From positions 7,195,961-7,259,960 of the forward strand of contig OX459108.1 of NCBI GenBank assembly GCA_949775045.1: a DNA stretch of 64,000 bases, written 5' to 3'. Each line of letters starts with the position of its first letter. Positions within the stretch are counted from its first letter, which is position 1. Shown one piece after another: positions 42,634 to 53,800 of this stretch. Position numbers and translations under genes: made by a program. The notes under the pieces were generated by a model. The model was not told the DNA's origin. It searched no databases and saw only the letters and a program-made list of their open reading frames with translations. This DNA is from Metridium senile (taxonomy: Eukaryota; Cnidaria; Anthozoa; Actiniaria; Metridiidae).

Positions 42634-43880
42634 ACGTACGTTCTTTCATTTTCAAACTTCACTTTGCTTTCTAAATATAAACAATAGATTGTATTTCTGT
42701 GTGAAAAATAGGCTGATTATCAGTATTTCCTGATTAAAAACATCTCATTTTAGTGTTTTGTTTTCTAATTTTGCCAAATCTTGAAACGGAAATCGAGTTC
42801 GGTGCGTGACAGAGATTCGTCATGATGTCGTCACAACTGTGCTCCGTTCACCTATAAAGCACAGCGCTCGACCAATCACACCGCGCGTAGTATCTCAAAT
42901 ATATAATAATTACAAATATTGGTATTTTTCAAATTGGCTAACCATTTTCACAATAGATTTCTTAATTTCCTATTCCTGTTATATTTTCTAATAACAATGG
43001 TTGGTTGACAAAACCTTAACGTAAAACGTCGACGTCACTGTACGTCCACCTATTGGCTAGAAGTTTATTTTACATTTTACAATTGACGTGAAAAGATAGC
43101 GATGTTAATAACATTGGCTTAAACAGTTTTAGATCAAGATAAGTTGCACAAACATTTCTGAACTGTGTCTTGGATACGCTCACTCCTAAAGATTTGAAGA
43201 ATCATTTTGAGCTTTTAGGTATGTATAGAGCTTGTACAAACTGTAGCAGTTTATACTTACATTTTCTTTTCAAACCGTACACAATAATAGTTAGTTTATT
43301 TATTGTTTAGAAAACATACATACACATTCATCCATACATTCATCAGTGCGATGATCAGTTGTCTCTTTGGTTGCATGAAGTCTGGTCGTCGTGTTAGAGT
43401 TCCATGTGAGTTTGAGTTGAGTTTGAGTTAAGTGTGAGTGAACTATTCTTGTTTGATATGAAATTGTCACATTCTGTTATTTGTAAAAGTTTGTAAATTA
43501 GCATTAGCCTTCGGCCATCTTGCACAAACAGTTATACATATATACTAACTTTTAAAAAGCATCTATCCCTATGAATCCCTTATTGCCTAGAATTTGACAT
43601 TTTGAAATTGTTACAATTTTGAATGAGATTTAAGCTACAAAGAAAGCTATTGTGACTGTATTGTTTTGAACAGTTTTGGATAAGTCAGGGAACATTCATA
43701 TTGTATTTCTTTCTCGGGTCCGCCTGGTTGGATACATGGCGTCTGCATGAATTGAATAAACATTTTGAACTTTAACTGAGGTATATATTGAGCTTTTTGA
43801 TATTTATTCTACTTTTTGTAATACTATACACGAAAATAGTTTATTTTCACACTAACTTACTAAAAGACAATAGATCGGGA
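42634..43880. other. Spacer, possibly with the leader exon of the HEPN-ankyrin gene
   Basis: TATAAAG at about 42853 and a donor AGCTTTTAG|GTATGT (GT at 43219-43220) could mark a non-coding first exon for the downstream gene, whose coding exon begins just after the acceptor TTTTCCAACAG at 44709. Otherwise AT-rich with no ORF. Confidence 0.3.
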
Positions 43881-44228
43881 ACAAATTGAAAAACCAAGAA
43901 AGGAAACCTGCCATTGTCAACAACCAGAAAGTGGTCTATAATTTCAAGTGTGATCTATGCGATACAGATTATAATTACATCGGTTATACAAGTCGTCATT
44001 TACACCAGAGAATTGAAAAGCATAAGCTAGAATCATCAGCTATCGGTCGACATATGAAGCAAGTTTATGATATCAAGAACCCAGACTTAAGAAACAACTT
44101 CACAGTACTAAAGAAGTGGAGTGGGAAGTTTGACTGTACTGTCTTCTTTATGAAATGCTACTCATCCGTAAAAGGAGACCAAACTTAAATGTACAATCAG
44201 ACTCACTGCGTGCCAAGGTCTTTGTTTG
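43881..44228 (+). pseudogene. Penelope-like retroelement remnant (GIY-YIG domain end)
   Basis: The frame reads VVYNFKCDLCDTDYNYIGYT, then SRHLHQRIEKHK, and 'AIGRHM', the C-terminal GIY-YIG-like endonuclease segment found in EN-positive Penelope-like elements. A +1/-1 frameshift near 44148 separates this from the conserved tail EMLLIRKRRPNLNVQSDS...AKVFV ending at about 44228. The reverse transcriptase is absent. The GAAACGTC hairpin 80 bp downstream is the expected 3' neighbour. Confidence 0.75.
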
Positions 44229-44304
44229 ATCTTTAGCTTTTGTTAAATATACAAATTAACATTATGTATAAAATAAAGCTTTGACATTTCAGAATAAATA
44301 GCTT

Positions 44305-44345
44305 TTGAAAATGCAGTCATGTTGACTGCGAAACGTCAAGTTTTA
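44305..44345 (+). repeat. Hairpin-GAAACGTC motif downstream of the Penelope remnant
   Basis: TGCAGTCA-TGT-TGACTGC is directly followed by GAAACGTC. It shares the layout of the motifs at 5138, 12512 and 17518 and, unlike them, is still attached to a Penelope coding end. Confidence 0.6.
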
Positions 44346-44564
44346 GTGTTACTCTTTATTTTAAGAACTTACTAAAACTTAACATATTTTCTTGTAGTTT
44401 AGTTCATGACTTTAATAGAAGCCTTTTTAATGATTTTTGAAGTTTTTTGTCTATCAAATTGCCACACATAAAAAAAAACATTTTCAAAATATGTTAATAC
44501 TGAGAAATGGCAGGATGGACCATAAAAAAGCTGTTGTTTAAATTCTTAGTTTGACGAAGAAACC

Positions 44565-44695
44565 AAAATGTTTTTATTGATCGATTGATTCATCCAATCA
44601 TCCATTCATTGATCATCATCTATCCATTCATCCATTTACGTATTCAGTCATTCATCCATGCATTGATTCATTGATTCATTGAGCAATGTTCTAAC
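44565..44695 (+). repeat. Degenerate ATTCATCC tetranucleotide tract
   Basis: Imperfect ATTC/ATCC repeats over about 130 bp, ending just before the splice acceptor of the HEPN-ankyrin gene. Confidence 0.8.
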
Positions 44696-44726
44696 ATATT
44701 TTCCAACAGCTGTTTACTTCGCTACA

Positions 44727-44781
44727 ATGGCAACAAGCATACCACCACCACCACCACCACCACCACCACCACCAGCAACAA

Positions 44782-44826
<45 letters not shown>

Positions 44827-47800
44827 TGCCATCATCCAACAAAGAGAAAGCCAACCACACCAGACTCTGCCGACTTCTTGTGGAAATTGGGCGTCAAGTG
44901 TTACAAGATGTCTTCGACAAAATCCATCCACCCTCAACACTCAATGCTGTTCTTTGGTCAACTTATAATCAAAAGATTCTAAAACACCTCCAAAGAAAGA
45001 AAATTCTCTTTGCAAAGCAATGGGATACGTTATTCCCAGCGTCAGGCTCTGTCACTTCGGCTGATTTTGACATTACATTACTTTTCCTCTTATTGACGAA
45101 CATTTGTAAATTGAAAGCTCCTGGAACTAAATGGGGTAACCCTCCTTTAGTATGTGATCTTAGTATGGAAGCAGATTTAGTACGAATTAAGATGTATCGT
45201 AATGAACTCTACGCACACATTGTTAACGCTGCTATTCCTGATAACGAGTTCCAAATACTATGGGATGACATCGAAGCAGCATTGCTGAGACTTGGTGGGT
45301 CCAAGTATCAAGTACAAATTCATCGTTATAAGTATAACACCTTAGATGCAGAGTTAGAAAATAGTTTCAAGGTTCTTCTAAAAGCATGGGAGGAGGGAGA
45401 GGAGAAGACCCTTGATGCAATATATGATATGCATGACACGTTAACTGAGGGAGAGAAGAAGACAGCAGTTGCAATATATGATATGCATGAGACGTTAATT
45501 GAAGGAGAGAAGAAGACAGTAGTTGCAATACGTGAATTAGATGAAAAGTTGGACAAAAGTAAGTATATGTTAAGTGAAATAGTTGTATGGCACCAAGCGT
45601 ATCAATGTCTAGATGCATTCTCAGTCATGGCTTTGAAGGCTCTTAATCAGGACGTTTCGCGGCCAATCCAACTTTGGATTTCCAATATCCAGAAATCATA
45701 AATTGCTATCGATTGTTTTTAGATTTTTTTTAACGTAGCAGAAACTGATTTTACCTAACTTGCATGGCCAGGACATATTGTGATGAAAATGTACGCTTAA
45801 ACAACATGCTGCACAAGAACGACTTCTAGCAATCGTTCACAAATCAAACCCGTTTTGGCCAAATTTTATAACAGGGAGGAATAATTTGTAATTATTATCA
45901 AATCTATTGTTAAGCCTCAAATTTTAAGAATATTATTTTTTAACTTTTGAAACTTATCGATCAGCGTCATTTCTTTTTGGTGTAAAGTTTGTAAATGTTT
46001 TTTCTACTTTTTATACCGTTTTATACCGATCGTTTTCGATGGATTAGAAAAACATACAAAGCAGCTCCCTATCCCGGTCAGGTTAGCATTAACGCTCTAA
46101 TTTTTACCCCTCTGGTTGGCGCTAACAAGTTGTGCATGTTCACTTCTCCCTGATTGGCTAGTTCCGTTTGTAGGTTTTACTTAGCAATAATAGCTGTATG
46201 GCACCACCTTTGCAGTTTGGATGCATAACTATAGTTCATTTTATACTTCACTTTTGACAATTAATCTTTTTGAAATTAATTTTTGAGAATGTACATAAAA
46301 ATTCTGCTTTTTTACGAGATTACTTGAAGAGAAAGAAAACAAGCTTCACAATATACTAAAGGTTTTGTAAACAAAATTTCAAGCTCTTATATTCAGTTAA
46401 TTTCACATGTAGTCGACTTCAAACCCTGCAATCCAAAATTCCTAATGTTTAATTTTGCCATGCATGCAAAAGCAGTCGTTTGACCGCTGTGTTAGCCTGT
46501 TATAAATATTTTGTTGATCGTTCTCTGGTGTGCCTAGCTATAACGCCAAGCTATATACTTGTATGTCTGTAAATCATAACCGTCTTGGATTAACCGATCA
46601 TTTTGATGAATCTTTTAAATAAAAATCCATAATCCCTTCTTAGTTATTTTAATATTAAAATATTTCAGATTAACTTTATAACCTCTTTTTGAAAAGAAAA
46701 AATATTTCTTATATATACAGTGGTACCTCTATTAAGCGGTCACCCTAAGCGGTCATGCACCCTCTATTAGGCGGCTACAAAAATGAGTCCCAAATATATT
46801 CCTCTATTCAGCGGCCAACCTCTATTAAGCGGCCAATTTAGAAAGTCCCAAGGGTGACCGCTTAATAGAGGTACCACTGTAAGTACAAAAGAAAGTGTAG
46901 TTTAAACGTTTTTTTCTGGTTTCTATTCTTTATAGGAACTATTTCTATTAATGGTGCAGTAAGGATATTGACAGCTGGAGGACTGGTAGTGTCATGGGCT
47001 GCAGGAAGTGCCTATTTCTTATGCAGCTATAGAAATGACCCGGAAACAGTCATAGAACTTGTCCAAAAAGCCATAATTCCTTTGCTCTTTGCCACTGGGG
47101 TAGTCGTGCATAAACTATTGTCAGGATCGTTTAAGATACTTGTAGAGATTCGATCATTGGACGCTTTAGATGCGACATGGAAAAGGTAAATATATACCTA
47201 ATTTTTATCTGATACACATATATTCCTACGTGTGAGACCGATTGACTGATATCGATATAACATTATCGATAACATAATATCATGCATACTTGTCTTGGGG
47301 AGGAGAGAAAAGAGTATAAAGTTGAGTCTTAGCATACAATCTTTTGAAAAAAACATTGTCGCAGACCGGCTCCGCGACTACGCGACTAGCCCAAGCGGGA
47401 GTATGGGTAAAAATCACTGAAGCAATACATTTTTAACACGCGCTAAAGAATATATATGTTGAAATATAGCGAGTACATGAATGAATGTGTGCCTTCGCGT
47501 TCTGTGTATAAACTGTTGTATAGAGCGAGAAGATATCGACAATTAAATAGCTACTTCTTCAGTTTTCATGAGGATATCATAGCCAGAAAAACCGAACGGT
47601 CATGCGCATTAGTAACGCGACACTTAGAAAAAAATCGACAGGCTTATGCTCTAAAGTTAGCTCTAATGTAGGGAACCAGAATTTCCTATCCTTGATAACT
47701 CGGCAACCGCGTCATTAAAACAACTTTTCCCCCTCTAGGTGGATTAACCTAATTACATGCTATAATAAAAACACAGAAACAACGCCAAAACGTTAAAATG

Positions 47801-50800
47801 TGTGTCGGTTTTACAACTTATAACTTTGTATGGTTTCCAGCCCTTATTCCTTTGTCAAATGACCGATTTGCTCAAAATTATTCTATTATTACGGTCTCAA
47901 GCTAAGGGCCAATATGTTTATTGTAATTTTGATGCTACTGTAAATGAAGCATTTAGTCAGTAAAGCTGGAAAAAAATTCCCCAAAGCTGATTGCAGACTT
48001 TCTCTATAAGTACCTTCCCCTGATAGCTATTCATCGTTTTAGTTACATCAAAGGTGACATGAAAAAGAAACTCGAAAAAGTTATTGTTACCGATGAACTG
48101 AGAAGCTTGGCTCCAGATGATGCAATGAATGTTGACATCTCATTGGAGATTTCTGAAGACGATTACAGAAAGACACGTGACTATCTTTTAGAATGTGCTC
48201 TACGAAACTACTGCGAAGGTAGGACAATAAATTTAAAAATTGTACAGAAATATTGCACTTTTACTATACATTCGCTGATTGATTAATTGATTAGATTGAT
48301 TTTTTTAAATGTTGGTTTGACGTTTGTTTGTTTGGTTGATTTCTTGATTTATTATATCCATTTTGATATCACCAAGCAATCCTGTACTCTGATTGGCTCT
48401 CAGCAGCTATGATATGAGCATGAATTGCATCATTTTTTGAATTTATTGCACCATTTGTAAAAACCGGATCGGGGACGGGGACGCGGGTTAGTACGATCCG
48501 AAAAACCCGGCTATTTTATAAATAAATACTCTAAGTTTATCTCAGATTTAGAGTTTACTTAGTTTGTATAGGTAATTACGGTGCAATTTAGCTCTGTGAA
48601 AGACAAATGAGTGCAAATTAACCCAAATTGAAGAAAAGAAGAGACAACAACACTCAAAACAACTGAAATATCGTCAATGCATACCGTACTAAATCATTTT
48701 ATTTTCTTCTTGAAAAACAATTATTACACTTATCTTAATATCAAGGACAACAAAAAATATTAGTTTATAACATATAAAGCTTTCTTTAGTACAAAAGACG
48801 TCAAAAACTTGAGGTAAAAACAAAGTTTGAAAAGTTGTACTTTGCCGTTTCTGCTGAAAAAACGATGATTTACTCCACTTTATTAAAGCATTTTACTCGA
48901 AATTGAACAATGACACCACTATCAATTAAACAAAATATTACCTTTTGCTGGTTAATGTGAAGAAAAAAGTCAGTATTTTATCTGATTTCATCTTGAAAGT
49001 GTAGTGAATTTTATCGTGGTCGACGGCTAAGAAAGGCGACATCATTATCGATTGTATTTCTTCTCAAAATGGTTATTTGCAATCTTGAAACTCCACACAT
49101 ACAAACTCTTAGTCCCATTCTTCAATGAGGAAGCTTTTGTTATTCGTAATAAGCATTTTTTGATAGTTTTTGAACAGTTTTTTCTCTGTTTTTGCCCATA
49201 TGTCCACCATCTTGGATTTTTGTCACGAATTTTCAGTTGTGAAGAAAACTCTATTCTGATTGGTTGAAAAAACATTTCCATTGTTTCTTAGCCAATCAGC
49301 ATCGTGTTATCACTGCACTGAATTATGTCGGGTTTAACATAGTTTTTGCACTGAATTACCTCTAAAATGCACAGAAAATCGAGTAATTTTTTCATGTTTT
49401 TTATGAGATATCAAAATGGATATAATAAAGTGATAATTGAACTTCGTGTCGTGCAATTTTGGTCTGATATCAAACTTGCAATTACAAATCACACTCCCGC
49501 TACGCGGTCGTGTGATTTTGTAATCGCGCGTTTGATATCAGACCAAATTGCACTCCACTTAGTTCAATTACCATTATATAATAGCACGTGCCATTGTAAA
49601 TGTCACGTATTATAGAAATCTGATTTTGCTATTTTATCATTCTTATGTGGAATACTTGACTTAATTTTTTGGTTTATTTAATTTTATAATATAGCTTAGA
49701 TAGTACGTAAGCTCTGATTGGTTTATTCACTCAAAAAAGCTATGCTCTATTTCACCGGTAGAGACATGGTTTTTGATTGACAGCTCACAATTTTAATAAG
49801 ACTATTTCTGTAAGCTACTACATTTACTAAAAACGGTTATTAAAATGTAAAAAGACTTTCCATCTTATGACCTTTCTGTTAACCTATAAACCCCTAAAGC
49901 CTACGGTGCAATTCAATGACATGCAAACGCGACAAAAATCATAGACATGGTTTTGAAAATACGCCGCCTTTAGACAAACTGAATTTGATCAAAGCAAACA
50001 AAAACAAAAGGAAAACAGCGTTTCAAAGTGGCAATAATTTTTACTTCAGTTTATCCTTGAAATATGAAGATAATTTTTAAGATAATTTCATAGTGAAGAA
50101 GTGAGATTTTTTTGCAATTGAACTTGATTAATCTTGAACAATTACATGTTGAATTTCTCGACGGCAAAATATTATATTTTGTTTCATAAAAACAAACAAC
50201 CAAACACACAATCAAGTACAGAATTATATATGTGTTTTCTTGTTTTTTTATTCTTATAAATAAACCACGTTTGAAAACACGCAATGTGAACAAAGACAAA
50301 AAGGCAGATTTACAATTATCTTTCAATTGTCTCGTCAGAAACTGATCAACTTTAAACCTGCAAACGTTTGATTTAAAGTAAATAAATACATACTTTCAGC
50401 AGCCTAAGTAATCTTGTAGATGTGGTCTTTGTTCTTTTTAACTTGAAAACGTTGTACACAACAAGCTTGTCTTGTTCAAACTGTTTTTTCTCTCAGTACT
50501 TTCAGTGAATAAATTGCTGTCAGTCGGCTCGGCTTTCACCACTCAAATAAAGTTCAAATTCGCTTGAATTGCTGTATATATGGCTCATGTCTCATGCAAG
50601 AGTTCAGCTAAAGGTTTTTGTTTTTAGGCACAGAAGTCAGCCAAAGCTATATTTTAACGGTTTTTTTAGTAAAATTCCTTCTTTTTAGCTAGCAAAAAAA
50701 ACCCGGGAAGAAAGTGAACAGCACCTTGGTCCCTTTTGGTCAAGATTGCTCAATAGTACACTGATTGTGATTGGTTCATTGGGCACTGGTGTTAGTTTTG

Positions 50801-53800
50801 AGAATTACAATTTTAATCAGCAAATAAAACTACATTTTTACGGGAAAACCTGCATTGCTATATTATAAAAGCAATAGAAGCCCGTTCCTATGACTCTACC
50901 AGTGAAATAGAGCACTTGGGATGTTGTTAGAAACACTCGAAAAAGTTATAAAATCACTCGCTTTCAGCTCGTGATTTTATAACTTTTCTCGTGTTTCTCC
51001 CAACATCCCGCGTGCTCTATTTCACCGGTAGAGTCATAGGAACTGGCTTCTATTGCTTAAATATAATAGGCACGCTTTCACTACTACAAAATTATATTCT
51101 GAGAAATTGTATTTTGATGAAAATATTACATTTTTAAAAATTTTTATAAAGAATATGGTAAATACAGGTTGAGAATACCTCAAATCAAAGCTCTATGGAT
51201 CAATGTAGCTTGCAAGCTATCGAACGTGCAAAATTAGCGATCGAAAACTGGAATTGGGCTTCCTGTGGTGAGCCGGCAAGTTTGTTTTTAAAAGAACCTT
51301 TGGAAGAAAAAAAAATTAAAAAAACTTGCCGGCTCACCACAGAAAGCCCAATTCCAGTTTGCGTTCCCTAATTTCGCTCGTTCGATATACGTGCGCGTTC
51401 TAATCAATTAAAAATCGACTGTTTCTGGATCCTGGGGTGCCTGTGGTTTGCTTTGTTTGGAAATGTGAACTTGAGCTTTCGATGAGAACTTCACTTTCTT
51501 CATTGAACTGACATATATCGTATTTTAGGCCTCCTGCGTAGCGTAATATACTCTTTCTTTTTATCCAAAAACAAAACTGTCAAATGTCATACGTTTTAAT
51601 CTTTTTTCACTCTTATTCAACAATTAAAGTGACTTTTAGAACTACCTGTTCTGTTTATGTTATGCATTGAGTGTTTTTGTTGTTTTAAATTGTTTATATC
51701 AGCTTTTTAACAAAAAAACAATATTTACTAGGCATTTTGGACGCCATTTTGAAAAGTGAACAGGAGGCAAACAACAACTTTTTCGCTGTTACTTCGAAAA
51801 TATGAGTTTATCGGTGAAATAGATCACGGCTATCTGCGAATCAAAGCGCACGTACCATCTTAGCTATATTATATTTGCCCATGTCTAAGAATAGTTTTTC
51901 TGATAGGGCCCTTCGCTCTTTTAAGAATAATATAATAGAATATAATTGATAAGCAATCCTTTGATATAGATACTGATAATATTTATAAACGAATCATAAA
52001 AAAATTAATAATGTGAACCAATTGCAACAAAAACATTAAGAACCATTCAAGAAAATGGAAGTTGTCGACATCTGCAGTAGAAGCTTGACAATGTTTTCGG
52101 CTTGGATTATTACTCGTTGCAGAAAATGTCTTGGGATTAATTCTTCGAAACTTTTCAGAAATCAAAATAATTCCATCTACACAAGCTACCGTGTAGAAGT
52201 TGTTTATAAGTTCCTTACGTGATTAAACATAGTATTTTCGGTTCGGTTCTTTAAAATATTTAATCCCGTGAGGAACTTGTAAACAACTTCTACACGGTAG
52301 CTTGTAGAGTTTTGTAAACCAGCATAATCCAGAGAAAATGCGTTAGTGCGTAGAAGGGAAAAGCGAAGAATATATATCTTAATATTGTTGTTGGGTTGGT
52401 CGGTTGGTTGTTTGGAATAGGTGGTTGGAGGGCTTGTTTCATTTTCAAGCTAAAATCACAGCCTCATATTCATATTATTTATCAATATGTCTTAACAGCT
52501 TGTAAAGGTTCATCTGCATCTTCTGAGGAAACACCTGCAACTCCAAAGCAAGTGAATAATGTCGGCCTGCATGTTCAAGACAAAGAAGTAAAAACAGAAT
52601 CTATCCTGTATGAACCTGGCAAAATGGATTTGAAAGTCATAGAGAAATTACTCACCAAAGCCAGAAATGTACAAGTTATCGATGGGAAAATCCTCCTTGA
52701 CATTTCTAACCCAATTGATGAAATCGTGCCTGCTTTGATTGAAACTAGCGGAGATCTAAATGTAGAAGATTCTGATGGAAAAACGCCATTGGTATTAGCT
52801 GTTCAAGAAAAAAGATATGATAGTATGCAAATGCTTATAATGGCTGATGCCGAAGTGAATGCTGCTGATGAACAGGGTAAAACATCATTAATGTATGCTG
52901 CTGAATCAGGAGTAGAAGAAGTTGTACAACTCCTGGTAAAAGCTGGTGCAAATGTTGATGCTTGCGATGAGGGAGGTAAGACACCATTAATATATGCTGT
53001 TCAAGGAGGAAACGAGAATGTTATTCAATTCCTGGCAACAGCTGGTGCAAATGTCAATGCTTGCGATAAGGGATGGAAGACACCATTAATATACGCTTCT
53101 CAAGGAGAGAACGAGAATGTTTTACAACTGCTGGTAAAAGCTGGTGCAAATGTTGATTTTTGCGATAAGGGATGGAAGACATCATTAATATATGCTGTTC
53201 AAGGAGGAAACGAGAATGTTATGCAACTCCTGGTAAAAGCTGGTGCAAATGTTGATTTTTGCGATAAGGGAAGGAAGACATCATTAATATATGCTGTTCA
53301 AGGAGGAAACGAGAATGTTATGCAACTCCTGGTAAAAGCTGGTGCAAATGTTGATTTTTGCGATAAGGGAAGGAAGACATCATTAATATATGCTGTTCAA
53401 GGAGGAAACGAGAATGTTATACAACTCCTGTTAAAAGCTGGTGCAAATGTTGATGCTTGCGATGAGGGAGGTAAGACACCATTAATATATGCTGCTCAAG
53501 GAGGAAACGAGAATATAATACAATTCCTGGTAACAGCTGGTGCAAATGTTAATGCTCGCGATAAGAGACTGAAGACACCATTAATGTATGCTTCTCAAGG
53601 AGAAAACGAGAATGTTTTACAACTGCTAGTAACAGCTGGTGCAAATGTTGATGCTTGCGATGAGGGATGGAAGACACCATTAATATACGCTTCTCAAGGA
53701 GAGAACGAGAATGTTTTACAACTGCTGGTAAAAGCTGGTGCAAATGTTGATTTTTGCGATAAGGGAAGGAAGACATCATTAATATATGCTGTTCAAGGAG

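Larger units (their letters stand above)
49688..51880. mobile_element. 2.2-kb inverted-repeat element in intron 3, with nested palindromes
   Basis: 'tatagcttagatagtacgt' near 49690 and 'ctctatttcaccggtaga' near 49745 recur inverted at 51795-51880. Inside are two further palindromes: 50865-51065 ('cctatgactctaccagtgaa' arms) and 51230-51380 ('gccggcaagttt' arms). No ORF with coding character. Confidence 0.6.

Noticed and set aside
44722..44940. Minus-strand Met/Val-rich ORF opposite the HEPN exon
   Set aside because: It is the reverse of the (CCA)n and (TCA)n tracts, a shadow of the real gene.
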